Shown here: positions 1 through 9,458 of the stretch, piece by piece
Layout of the letters: the number at the start of each line of letters is the position of its first letter
Numbering within the stretch: the stretch's first letter is position 1
Source: an uncultured Mycoplasmatota bacterium
GTDB lineage: Bacteria > Bacillota_I > Bacilli_A > RF39 > UBA660
Assembly (NCBI GenBank): GCA_946629885.1
Contig: CAMOYI010000006.1
Location: forward strand, 1 to 44,363
DNA: 44,363 bases
Direction of reading: 5' to 3'
Translations under genes and position numbers: made by a program
Notes under the pieces: generated by a model
Database searches by the model: none
What the model was told of the DNA's origin: nothing
What the model saw: the letters and a program-made list of their open reading frames with translations, nothing else

Positions 1-717
1 ACAATTACATACTAAGTCTTTTCTAGCGGTCCATTTTTTCTTATATTCTTTACCTGTTAATCTATATGCTAATTCTTTAGATAGACACTCATCCTTTACA
101 AAACCATATTCGCGCAAGTTTTTTTCTTCATTGCAAGTATGAATTATGATATTGTGCTTTTTAGCACTTTTACTAAAAGATGTACCAATAACTTTATAAT
201 CATCTTCACATAATGCTCTATATTTTAACACCTTGTAATTTTTTCTAACATTCTTATAGTCATCTATGAAGTGAATTAATATTTTACTAATACAACCATC
301 TAGTAATTCACATATTCTATCAAACGCTTTAATATGGTAATCCAAATTATATTTTTCACTTATAAATATCGGATCATATCTTATTACGATGTTTTCTTTA
401 CCTATAAGACCTGATAATCTTTTAATAGCATCAATAACTTCTTTTTTAGACGGGACATTCGGTTCGATATCCTTTTTATAAGGAGTTAGTGTTATATGAA
501 AGTAGACTTTTTTATCGATATATTTAAACTTGTCTAATATCGGTATTGGGTTCTTAGTACAAAAAAATAGTAAATCGACATCTTCTAGCATTATTCTACT
601 TACTAATTTCGGATTGAATGGATTTCTTACATCTATGAAGCCTTCTTTTAAGCGATTCATTAGCCAATCTGTGTAAAATGCGACAATATCTGTTCTACCA
701 CTTATATTGAGGATCAC
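1..717 (-). CDS. DUF1848 family protein (radical-SAM-like), 3' end truncated by window start
   Basis: Reverse-strand reading from a GTG start at 717: MILNISGRTDIVAFYTDWLMNRLKEGFIDVRNPFNPKLVSRIMLEDVDLLFFCTKNPIPIL...; open to the window edge. Missed by the ORF track (GTG start, no stop in window). Confidence 0.8.
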   Translation of the reverse strand, partial: MILNISGRTDIVAFYTDWLMNRLKEGFIDVRNPFNPKLVSRIMLEDVDLLFFCTKNPIPILDKFKYIDKKVYFHITLTPYKKDIEPNVPSKKEVIDAIKRLSGLIGKENIVIRYDPIFISEKYNLDYHIKAFDRICELLDGCISKILIHFIDDYKNVRKNYKVLKYRALCEDDYKVIGTSFSKSAKKHNIIIHTCNEEKNLREYGFVKDECLSKELAYRLTGKEYKKKWTARKDLVCNC

Positions 718-789
718 TTTACCATCACTTCCATTAAATCTATTTTCACTATTATATCATCAATTTTACAAAAGAAAAAACAGATATTT

Positions 790-1269
790 TTAAAACAAAA
801 TCTGTTTCTTTTTAACGTTCTCAATTAAAAACTTGCAAGCCTTAGTAACCACTGAAGAAGCCATTATTTCTTCATATGTCATAAAAAACAGTCCATCACA
901 TTTATCTGGTTCCATTATTTTTAACTTACCACCTTTATATTCGCCATAGTATATAATAAAGGTCCAGTTGATAAGATTTTTTTTGACATGCATTATGCCA
1001 ATAGAGTTACTAATATCGATAAGTGCCTCTGTACCTATTTCTTCTTTTAATTCTCTAATAATTGCTTCTTTGAATGAGTTGTCTGTTTTTTCTACTTTTC
1101 CACCGATTTCTTCAAGTAGGCCGATCTCATCTCTTGCTTTTGCCCCCCTTTTTTGAAGTAATATTAATCCATTAGAATCTTCAATATGTATAATTACTCC
1201 CAATTGTGTATTATCTTTTATAGTTATTTCTGATGGAGTTATTTCATGGTCAAGTGCTATGTACTTCAT
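790..1269 (-). CDS. NUDIX hydrolase (MutT-like)
   Basis: Nudix box GGKVEKTDNSFKEAIIRELKEEIGTE fits GX5EX7REUXEEXGU. Confidence 0.88.
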   Translation of the reverse strand: MKYIALDHEITPSEITIKDNTQLGVIIHIEDSNGLILLQKRGAKARDEIGLLEEIGGKVEKTDNSFKEAIIRELKEEIGTEALIDISNSIGIMHVKKNLINWTFIIYYGEYKGGKLKIMEPDKCDGLFFMTYEEIMASSVVTKACKFLIENVKKKQILF

Positions 1270-1437
1270 AATATCACCAAATTAATTATAAAAAAAATAA
1301 TATGCTAATGCAATATTTATATTTTTCCAATAAGAATGAATCATAACTGATTAACATCCGTTTTGTGTCAATTTTACATCTTTTATTTGTGTTTAATTTA
1401 AATATATAATATACTTAAATTGAGGATGGTATAGTGT

Positions 1438-3309
1438 ATGAAGTCATTTCGTGAAATATATTTAAATAGTAAATTCGTACCTAAAGAAGACTGGCAAGAA
1501 TTAATTAAAACTGTCTCTACTTATAATGGAACTTTTAAAAAATGGAAAATAGTCATTACGAACGATAAAAATAAGATACAGTTTTTTACGGAAACAAAAT
1601 GTAGTTTACCTGCCACAATAAATAACCTGACTTCATTTATCTTGAAAGAAAAAGAAAAAATAGATAAAATGCCAAAAGTGACTTTTTCTATACCATTTAC
1701 ATCTTTTAAACATGAGTACAACTTAATAGATATAATTAACCTATGTGAAGTAAGGAATAAAGGCGAATTCACTGCAATGACAATCAGTATTAAACCTCGT
1801 ACCAACGGTTTATTTAAAACTAAGATATTTTTTTACTTAACTAAAGATGTCAAAAATAAAAAATATAAAATGTTATTTACTAATCCTATAAATCTTTTGT
1901 CGATAGATTTTGATGGTAATAAAAGGTATTTTTATAAAGGAACACCAAAGTATTTAGATATCAACAAGGCCTTACATTTACTAAATACTGATAGTGCTTC
2001 ATCTATTTTAAAAGTCGATACTTTCCCATATTTACAAGGAGACTTTTACTTAAATCAAAACAACTATTCTTTCAATAAGCATTCTATCGTTATGGGATCT
2101 AGTGGAACTGGTAAATCTAAATTTATTAGTTTACTAATTCATAACATATATAAGAATATCAATTTAAAACAACAGTATAAAGTTGTAGTAATAGATCCAC
2201 ATGCCGCATTGGAAAATGATATCGGTGGTATCGGTAAAGTAATCGATTTTAAGTCTAGAAGAAATAGTATCGATTTATTTTCGAATAGTACTGATGATAT
2301 TATATCGAATACTGAACTACTAATGGAACTATTTAAGTCAATCATAGGATCTCAATTTAATTCGAAGTTGGAAAGGGTTCTTAGACATTCTATCAGTTTA
2401 CTATTAACTAATAAAGATTTTAGTTTCACGTCATTAAGAAAACTTCTTTTGGACATGGAATATAGAAATAACTTAGTTAAAGAACTAACTGATAAATTGA
2501 ATTCCAGCGTTGTAGAATTTTTCTTATCAGACTTCAATGAACTTAAAACAAAGTCTTATGGTGAAGCGATTTCTCCGATAATTGGTTTTATTGATGAAAT
2601 GGAAATGATACCAGTATTCAATGGAGATGCTTCTAGTAATACCATAAAAGATACTATACATGATAATTTTTTAACGATCTTCTCTTTAGATAGGACAAAA
2701 CTAGGAGATAAAATTACTAAGACGATTTCAGGACTTATAATGCAACAGATACTTACTCTTGTTCAAAGTGCAAGGATGAATGAACACATCATATTTATAG
2801 TCGATGAGGTTGCAGTAGTCGAAAGTCCAATATTATCGAGATTCCTATCAGAAGCGAGAAAATATAATCTATCTTTGATGCTTGCTGGGCAGTACTTTAA
2901 TCAAATATCAGACGAACTAAAAGACTCTATATTCGCAAATGTCGTAAATTATTATATATTTAGAGTATCGATGGCTGATGCTCAAGTGCTAGTTAATAAC
3001 TTCGATATGAAAGTGCCACTCGATGACACTAAAGAACGTAAAGTAAAAATATTATCAGAACTCAACAATAGGGAATGTATAGTTAGAATTGATTCCAAGG
3101 ATGTATTACTACCTGCATTTAAAGCTAAGACAATGGATTATACGAGTATTCCAAGGGTAGATGAAGAAGTATTCGATTTAGATGAAGTCAAACCAAATGT
3201 TATAAAAGAACAAGAAATTAAATTTGATATAGGAACGAGCATTAACTTAAAAGATATTTTAATAAATACATCTTCTAGTAGAAAGGTAGTGGGGAAAGAT
3301 GGACGATAG
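1438..3309 (+). CDS. HerA/VirB4/TraG-like P-loop ATPase (DUF87-type, type IV secretion/DNA-translocase superfamily)
   Basis: Walker A MGSSGTGKS, VVVIDPHAALE, Walker B-like HIIFIVDEVAVVES, C-terminal LSRFLSEARKYNLSLMLAGQYFNQI as in HerA/TraD-type ATPases. Confidence 0.75.
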   Translation: MKSFREIYLNSKFVPKEDWQELIKTVSTYNGTFKKWKIVITNDKNKIQFFTETKCSLPATINNLTSFILKEKEKIDKMPKVTFSIPFTSFKHEYNLIDIINLCEVRNKGEFTAMTISIKPRTNGLFKTKIFFYLTKDVKNKKYKMLFTNPINLLSIDFDGNKRYFYKGTPKYLDINKALHLLNTDSASSILKVDTFPYLQGDFYLNQNNYSFNKHSIVMGSSGTGKSKFISLLIHNIYKNINLKQQYKVVVIDPHAALENDIGGIGKVIDFKSRRNSIDLFSNSTDDIISNTELLMELFKSIIGSQFNSKLERVLRHSISLLLTNKDFSFTSLRKLLLDMEYRNNLVKELTDKLNSSVVEFFLSDFNELKTKSYGEAISPIIGFIDEMEMIPVFNGDASSNTIKDTIHDNFLTIFSLDRTKLGDKITKTISGLIMQQILTLVQSARMNEHIIFIVDEVAVVESPILSRFLSEARKYNLSLMLAGQYFNQISDELKDSIFANVVNYYIFRVSMADAQVLVNNFDMKVPLDDTKERKVKILSELNNRECIVRIDSKDVLLPAFKAKTMDYTSIPRVDEEVFDLDEVKPNVIKEQEIKFDIGTSINLKDILINTSSSRKVVGKDGR

Positions 3310-3997
3310 TAAAGCATTAGAAATAGTTAATAAAATTTTTGTAGCGGTATTTGGAAAGCAAAATAGTTTTACACTAGAAGAACTTCTAGACAAGTTTGCA
3401 TTCGATGTTAAACTTCCAAAGCAAGTAATGGATTCAACTACAAATGAAATTACTTGGGCAGATTCTATCAATAGTGGTAGATATATAAAGTTTTCCAATA
3501 TGGAAAAACGCGATAAGACAACTGGCTGGATGTTAGAGAAAAAACAAATATCTAATCTACAAGACTTAATTGATATCTGGAATTCTGTTAATCTCACTGC
3601 TACTGAGCGTGTCAATGATTCCATTGATGTAGTTAAAAGTGATACTATATATAGAAGTGAAAAAATATATAGATGTTCTGATACATCAGACTCTAAAAAT
3701 ATGGTTTTCTGCGATTCTTGTGCTAATTGCGAGTTTGTGTTAGCATCTCAAAGATCTAGTATGAGTAACTTCTGTATAAGAGTTGATGATTCGACTAATT
3801 GTAGTAACTCATATGGTGTACAATACTCTAATAAAGTATCCAATTCTTTATTCATACAAGACTGTTTTGATGTCAACGAATGCATGTTTTGTTCGCATCT
3901 AGCAAATAAGAAATATTGTATAGCAAACATGCAGTTTGAAGAAAAAGAGTATTTTGAAATAAAGAAATTAATAATTGAATGGATCTTAAATTCATAA
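3299..3997 (+). CDS. Uncharacterised Cys-rich repeat protein
   Basis: ORF overlaps the ATPase gene by 11 nt; central segment with about 10 Cys (FCDSCANCEF...SNFCIR...DCFDVNECMFCSHLANKKYCIANMQF). Confidence 0.7.
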   Translation: MDDSKALEIVNKIFVAVFGKQNSFTLEELLDKFAFDVKLPKQVMDSTTNEITWADSINSGRYIKFSNMEKRDKTTGWMLEKKQISNLQDLIDIWNSVNLTATERVNDSIDVVKSDTIYRSEKIYRCSDTSDSKNMVFCDSCANCEFVLASQRSSMSNFCIRVDDSTNCSNSYGVQYSNKVSNSLFIQDCFDVNECMFCSHLANKKYCIANMQFEEKEYFEIKKLIIEWILNS

Positions 3998-4000
3998 AAT

Positions 4001-4030
4001 AAAGTTTAATAGGAGGTTATTAAACTTTTT
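4001..4030 (+). terminator. Intrinsic terminator (AAAGTTTAATA-GGAGGT-TATTAAACTTT + T)
   Basis: Perfect 11-bp inverted repeat 4001-4011/4018-4028 followed by T-run, directly after the 3997 stop. Confidence 0.75.
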
Positions 4031-4031
4031 A

Positions 4032-4060
4032 TTGACAAGAAAAACCTTTATTTGTAGTAT
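4032..4060 (+). promoter_or_regulatory. Sigma-A-type promoter TTGACA-17-TAGTAT
   Basis: Consensus -35 at 4032-4037 and -10-like TAGTAT at 4055-4060, spacer 17. Confidence 0.6.
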
Positions 4061-4086
4061 ATAGCATGAAAGAAGGTATTGCGCAA

Positions 4087-5094
4087 ATGGAAAATATAAG
4101 TAGTGGAAATAATGGACATTTTGAAATTGGTTACTTAAAGCATGGTACGCCCATAATAGTTAAAATAACTAATGGTAATAATGTAAGAAAAACCGAAGTT
4201 TTTTCGGAGATTAATCCTGCATATTCAAAAAGTGCTGAGCCAATGTTAGATGGGTTTTATAGTAATAATGTTAAGCCGTATTTTGATGGAGACACTCAAG
4301 AAGATAAAGACATAAGAAAGGCTTGTCTCCAACAGCAATTGGCTCCACAGGAGGATTGGCCAGTATATCACATGTGGCAGAAAGAATCGATGCTAGAGCA
4401 CAGAGACGTATATAATGGTTTTGAAGGATTTAAAAGATTTGTTACAGATCGCGAAGTAGAACTTAATGATAAATCTACCCTTCGCTTTCTAGAACATTTA
4501 GGTATTACTGAAGAAGATTGGAAAGAATATGAAGCAGGTGTGCCTGTTGATTTTGCAGCAATTGCAGAGGCAATTCAATATAGAAAAAAAGGTAAACTTT
4601 TACCAGAAAATGATAATTATGCGGTTGGGTATGATTGGACTAATCATCCTGTATTGGTAGCTAAAGAAGATAATGGCGACTATGTTCCATTAAATAATAT
4701 TTGCGGTGATATTTGGTCGCCGTTTGCATTGGTGCCAAATACACAATTTGCGAATACGGATCGCGTCCTCTCATCTATTTTTTGGTTCCCTACTTATTTA
4801 TATACCAGATACACTAGTACTGGAGGGCTTGTTGCACCTGGTGATTTGCACTTAATTCCAACGTCACAGCATTTCTACGATATGTATTTTAAAAGATCAG
4901 GCCTTAACATAGATAAAGAGTTATGTAAAAAAATATTATTAGCATGTGCTTTTTCTGAGGAAGAGATTCAAAATGCTATTCTATACTTAAAACATTCTCC
5001 TAAGTTTATTGTTAGAAGCCTTTATCAGAAAGATCTTAAAAAAAGGTTACAACTACAAGGCAATCAAAAGCACATGACACCGGTAGATAAATAA
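4087..5094 (+). CDS. Hypothetical protein (~335 aa)
   Basis: Long ORF; ATG at 4087 preferred over 4066 because GAAGG lies about 10 nt upstream and the promoter -10 is at 4055-4060. Confidence 0.75.
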   Translation: MENISSGNNGHFEIGYLKHGTPIIVKITNGNNVRKTEVFSEINPAYSKSAEPMLDGFYSNNVKPYFDGDTQEDKDIRKACLQQQLAPQEDWPVYHMWQKESMLEHRDVYNGFEGFKRFVTDREVELNDKSTLRFLEHLGITEEDWKEYEAGVPVDFAAIAEAIQYRKKGKLLPENDNYAVGYDWTNHPVLVAKEDNGDYVPLNNICGDIWSPFALVPNTQFANTDRVLSSIFWFPTYLYTRYTSTGGLVAPGDLHLIPTSQHFYDMYFKRSGLNIDKELCKKILLACAFSEEEIQNAILYLKHSPKFIVRSLYQKDLKKRLQLQGNQKHMTPVDK

Positions 5095-5132
5095 AATAAT
5101 TGAACAAAGAAATAAATGACATCCAAAATTTT

Positions 5133-5164
5133 AAAGAAACATTGAGATGATGTTTCTTTTTTTG
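5133..5164 (+). terminator. Intrinsic terminator
   Basis: AAAGAAACAT/ATGTTTCTTT stem, 7-nt loop, T-run. Confidence 0.75.
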
Positions 5165-5185
5165 TATAATTAAAATGGAAGTAAA

Positions 5186-6586
5186 GTGAGCAGTATGAGA
5201 AAGTTGTTGATTCTTTGTTTAATATTGTTGACGGGTAGTCTAGTGCTGTTGGTATGGGTTTTATTTGTTAAGGATGATATAAAGTGTGAATTAAACGGAA
5301 AAGAAAAACAATCAGTGGAAGTATTTAGCAAATACAATGAGAAAGGTATTAAGATAACTAATAGGGGAAAAGTATTATCTAAAGATAAGTATACTTTAAA
5401 AATAAAAGGAAAAGTTATTACAGACAAATTAGGTGATAATGACATCATCTATATTGTTAAATATCATAAAAAGAAATATACACTTAAGAGGGTAGTAAGT
5501 GTAATAGATTCTACACCTCCTATAATATCTACAAATATTGAAACTGTAACTAAAGACGTCTGCACAAAAAAAGAAATTCAAGAGCTTACTTTTTCTGCCG
5601 AAGATAATTATGATAAAGATTTGAATGAGAAAATCGAAAGAAAAGATACAGAAGAAGAAATCAATCTCAGTGTCTCTGATTCTAGTGGCAACATATCGAC
5701 TAAGAAGTTAAAAATAGTCTATACAGAAAAACCAAAAAACATTTTTTCACTAAATGGCAAAAATATTATTTACGTACCAATAAATACAAAATATAATGAA
5801 AAAGGAGCTATATATAAAGATGGCTGTGGAGAACCATTACAAGCTAATATTAAAACCACTGGTAATGTTAATACATCTGTTATCGGTGACTACACAGTAA
5901 AATACACTTTGGAAGATGGAGAGTCATTAAAGAGAACAGTTAAAGTATATGACCCAAACATTCCAAATGAAAAAATAATATATTTGACCTTTGATGATGG
6001 CCCAGGAAATACTACTAAAAAAATATTAGACGCACTAGCTAAATACAATATAAAAGCTACTTTCTTTGTAACTAATCAATTTCCTAGTTATAGGAATCTA
6101 ATTAAAGAGGAATATATAAATGGACATGCAGTCGGTGTGCATTCATACACACATAAATACGATATCTATAAAAGCTTAGATAGCTATTTAAATGATTTTA
6201 ATAAAATGAATGAAATTATAAAAGAAGAGACTGGTACTTATTCGCAAATATTTAGATTTCCTGGCGGAGCATCTAATACCATAAGTAAGTCTTATAAAAA
6301 GGGTATTGTTAGCGAAATCGCTAAATACTTAACGGCTAAGGGATACTTATATTTCGATTGGAATGTAGATTCTACAGATGCTGCGGGTGCAGGAACAGAG
6401 GCGATTATAAAAAGAGTAACGACGGATGTATCAAAATGCAGTAAATGTGTCGTATTAATGCATGATATAAAAACTACCACTGCTAACGCAATAGATCCAA
6501 TTTTAGCAGAACTTACAAGCAGAGGATACTCATTTCAAGTATTAAATTCAGATGGACCGAAAGTTCAACATAAAATAGCCAATTAA
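5186..6586 (+). CDS. Secreted/membrane polysaccharide deacetylase (NodB homology) with N-terminal Ig-like (DUF5011-like) domains
   Basis: N-terminal hydrophobic segment; two Ig-like repeats; NodB motifs IIYLTFDDGPGNTTKKIL, HAVGVHSYTH, FRFPGG, VVLMHD. Confidence 0.87.
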   Translation: MSSMRKLLILCLILLTGSLVLLVWVLFVKDDIKCELNGKEKQSVEVFSKYNEKGIKITNRGKVLSKDKYTLKIKGKVITDKLGDNDIIYIVKYHKKKYTLKRVVSVIDSTPPIISTNIETVTKDVCTKKEIQELTFSAEDNYDKDLNEKIERKDTEEEINLSVSDSSGNISTKKLKIVYTEKPKNIFSLNGKNIIYVPINTKYNEKGAIYKDGCGEPLQANIKTTGNVNTSVIGDYTVKYTLEDGESLKRTVKVYDPNIPNEKIIYLTFDDGPGNTTKKILDALAKYNIKATFFVTNQFPSYRNLIKEEYINGHAVGVHSYTHKYDIYKSLDSYLNDFNKMNEIIKEETGTYSQIFRFPGGASNTISKSYKKGIVSEIAKYLTAKGYLYFDWNVDSTDAAGAGTEAIIKRVTTDVSKCSKCVVLMHDIKTTTANAIDPILAELTSRGYSFQVLNSDGPKVQHKIAN

Positions 6587-6608
6587 AATAATTATTGGCT
6601 TTTTAATT
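6577..6608 (+). terminator. Intrinsic terminator overlapping stop codon
   Basis: AGCCAAT...ATTGGCT stem followed by TTTTTAATTT. Confidence 0.6.
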
Positions 6609-6635
6609 TGACTTTTTTATATATTTATATATAAT
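6608..6635 (+). promoter_or_regulatory. Putative sigma-A promoter TTGACT-16-TATAAT
   Basis: -35 6608-6613, -10 6630-6635, upstream of the 6664 start. Confidence 0.55.
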
Positions 6636-6663
6636 ATGTAAATCAATGAAAGAGGGGGAAAAA

Positions 6664-8307
6664 ATGGCAAATATGTCCAATGGATCATTCAATAAATACG
6701 TGGACTTTGTAATTCATAACACAAGTGAATTTGATCCAGTGCGAAGAGCACTAGGTCAGGGTAATACACAGCCTGAAATCGAATCGTTTGCAATTTTTAA
6801 TGATACTCTTATAACTGCATATAAGAAAAAGGTTTTATTAGATGACGATATTGTCTCACTAGTTAGAGAATTGATTCTTCGAATTGTTGAATCGGGATAT
6901 ACCGAAAGATTAGTTGTTAGTTATACGATAATTATACAAAGGGAATATCCCACAGCACGCCAACTAGCTGCTTTAGATAGTGAGTTAATGTACTATGGGC
7001 TCGATAAAACAATTTTATCTATTTATATGAAAAAAATGAAATCTAATGTCAGACATTTAAATGGTATTTTTGCTAATGCTAATAATTATTTTGCTCCTAT
7101 TGCAGCAGCTGTTAAAAATGAAATTGGAAGAAGAGAAACAATTTTAAGGAGCCAATCGTCAGAATTACCATCACAAATAGATATAGAAGAAACCAACAAG
7201 CTAGCAACAACTTACTACTTTTTAAGTCACCAGGAAGATATTTATAGAAAGAGCATTTATATTAAAGATTTGTCAATTTTTAATCCAATTTTACAAATGT
7301 ATTCTGAAGATGAAGAATTATTAACAAATTTTATAAGTTGGTTTATTTCTCTTCTAAGTGACGTTGTCGATTATCTTTTTTCTGCAACAGAAGCAAATAA
7401 AAGAAGTAATAACCATGATTATGCTGATAATGAAATCAGAGCCGATAAGACTTCGAAAGAAAAAAAAGTTATAGGCTATTATGAATTTTCTAAAGACTAT
7501 CCAGATTCATATCTGGACCAACATAATCGAAAGCTTGAACAAATAGTGAATCATGTTTTTGAATCTTACAGATTTGTACCATTTGACACAGATGCAAATA
7601 ATAATCACCCTGAAGCTTTAACAAAATTGCAAGAACTAAGTAAGGCAAAAGAGGTTGTTAAAAGTAGTGAAAATTTAATAGATGACCGTAAAAGTAGCTT
7701 AGAAGCAATACGATGCCTACTAATTGAGTTAGGATTGGATGAAAAATTTGCTAATGTGTATTTTAAAAAAATGATGGATAGAATTATACCTGTGCCAAAA
7801 GCAAAGCCAGTAACTGTTGAACCAGATAGACAAAATTATAAAGACCAAATAAAAAGAGTGAGAAATGCTGAAACAACAATTGCTTCTATAGATAGCAAAC
7901 CTTCACCTGTTAGTATGGAAGATATGGAAAAATACATAAGCGCTAATGATGTGTTAAAAGAAGAAGTATCATCATTTTTAACAAAACAGATAGAAGCATT
8001 AATAAGAAATATAGATAACTTCTCCTGTATTGCTCAATTAAAGGATATATATAATAAATATAAAGATTTATTCGTATACTACTATAATAATTTGGAAACT
8101 AATGATGAAGATATACTTTTTTTTGAATTGGTGATTCGGGATATTGACAATATACCGGATAGTTTGGAATTGTATAGTAATAGAGAATTGATGGACATGC
8201 ACTCTTGTCTTATACCAGATTTAAAAAAATATCTTTTGCAAGCTTTATATAACATTAAACCTAGTGACATATATGTATTATTTAAATCGTTACAAAAACA
8301 ATTATAA
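6664..8307 (+). CDS. Hypothetical protein (~547 aa), predicted helical
   Basis: Long ORF; ATG 6664 preceded by strong RBS AAAGAGGGGG; no recognisable family. Confidence 0.8.
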   Translation: MANMSNGSFNKYVDFVIHNTSEFDPVRRALGQGNTQPEIESFAIFNDTLITAYKKKVLLDDDIVSLVRELILRIVESGYTERLVVSYTIIIQREYPTARQLAALDSELMYYGLDKTILSIYMKKMKSNVRHLNGIFANANNYFAPIAAAVKNEIGRRETILRSQSSELPSQIDIEETNKLATTYYFLSHQEDIYRKSIYIKDLSIFNPILQMYSEDEELLTNFISWFISLLSDVVDYLFSATEANKRSNNHDYADNEIRADKTSKEKKVIGYYEFSKDYPDSYLDQHNRKLEQIVNHVFESYRFVPFDTDANNNHPEALTKLQELSKAKEVVKSSENLIDDRKSSLEAIRCLLIELGLDEKFANVYFKKMMDRIIPVPKAKPVTVEPDRQNYKDQIKRVRNAETTIASIDSKPSPVSMEDMEKYISANDVLKEEVSSFLTKQIEALIRNIDNFSCIAQLKDIYNKYKDLFVYYYNNLETNDEDILFFELVIRDIDNIPDSLELYSNRELMDMHSCLIPDLKKYLLQALYNIKPSDIYVLFKSLQKQL

Positions 8308-8422
8308 TTTATTCTATTAACATGTTTACATATGTTGACATCATATTACATAAGCTTAAATATGGCCATTTGAATGAAATAAAGAAAAAATTATAAAGTC
8401 AGTCACATGTAAACATTTTTAT

Positions 8423-8450
8423 AAAAAGTGTCTATTTACGACACTTTTTT
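8423..8450 (+). terminator. Intrinsic terminator
   Basis: AAAAAGTGTC-TATTTAC-GACACTTTTTT hairpin and T-run. Confidence 0.7.
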
Positions 8451-8494
8451 GTAAACTTTTAAAGAACTTTGTTATAATAATATTGGTGAGAATT

Positions 8495-9412
8495 ATGAAT
8501 GAGACTTTTAGTGTTCTTGAACGTTATGCTGAAGATTTAACTCAAAAAGAATATATAACAGATCCCGCTATTGCAAGGGATGATGTAATTAAAGAGATTA
8601 TACTAACTCTTTTGACTCCTGAGAAGGGAGCATTGCTAGTTGGTAAGCCTGGTATTGGTAAGACAGCAGTTGTAGAAGGGCTTGCATACCGCATACAAAA
8701 AGGAATGGTACCTAATGCTCTTTTAGGTTGGAAATTATATAAAATAAATATTACTAGCCTTTTGGGAAGTGCTGGAGATACAAATGACAGTAAAATAGAA
8801 GCATTGATTAAAGAACTTAAAAATTTAGATAAAACTATTATTTTTATAGATGAAGTACACTTATTAGTAAGTAGAAATGAATCGAATAGTATCGATTTTG
8901 CCAATTTATTAAAACCAGCATTAGATAGAGGTACAATTAAAATGATTGGTGCAACAACTACTGAAGAATACGAAACATATGTATTGCGCGATAGAGCATT
9001 TGTAAGACGATTCCAAAAAGTAGATGTATTTGAAACAGATGGCCCAACCACTGTAAGAATACTTATGGGTACACTGCCAAAGCTGGAAAAACAAATAGGG
9101 GTCAAGTTAGACTATACGCCATTTATTGTGGAAAGAATTATGAAATTTATAGTTGAAATGACCAGTGAGTATAAAAGGGTATATGAGGTATCTAGTAGAT
9201 ATCCAGATATATGCATAACCATAATTGCAAATGCACTTAGCTATGCATTATTCGAAAATTTAGATAAAGCAAGTATCAGACACGTCTACAAAGCAGTGGT
9301 AAATGCTAAAAACATCTACCCGGATGCCAAAGCAAAGGCTATCGAACAATTTAAAGAAGAATTTAACGACTTAATAAGAGAAGAAAATATTCTTTTGGAA
9401 AACTTAGTTTAG
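8495..9412 (+). CDS. Stand-alone ClpA/ClpB/ClpC-type AAA+ ATPase D1 module
   Basis: [28 protein letters not shown] (Walker A), [11 protein letters not shown] (Walker B), [27 protein letters not shown] (sensor-1/Arg-finger region) as in the Clp first AAA domain. ATG 8495 preferred over TTG 8483. Confidence 0.82.
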   Translation: MNETFSVLERYAEDLTQKEYITDPAIARDDVIKEIILTLLTPEKGALLVGKPGIGKTAVVEGLAYRIQKGMVPNALLGWKLYKINITSLLGSAGDTNDSKIEALIKELKNLDKTIIFIDEVHLLVSRNESNSIDFANLLKPALDRGTIKMIGATTTEEYETYVLRDRAFVRRFQKVDVFETDGPTTVRILMGTLPKLEKQIGVKLDYTPFIVERIMKFIVEMTSEYKRVYEVSSRYPDICITIIANALSYALFENLDKASIRHVYKAVVNAKNIYPDAKAKAIEQFKEEFNDLIREENILLENLV

Positions 9413-9458
9413 CTCATAAAAGTTTTTGTACTGCATATAATCTTGTAGGTGAAGATTT

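Noticed and set aside
968-1156. ORF on the strand opposite the NUDIX gene
   Set aside because: Low-complexity Ser/Ile/Phe-rich antisense shadow; the NUDIX box supports the minus-strand gene. The same reasoning applies to most short antisense ORFs in the track (e.g. 8542, 10259, 11201, 38186).
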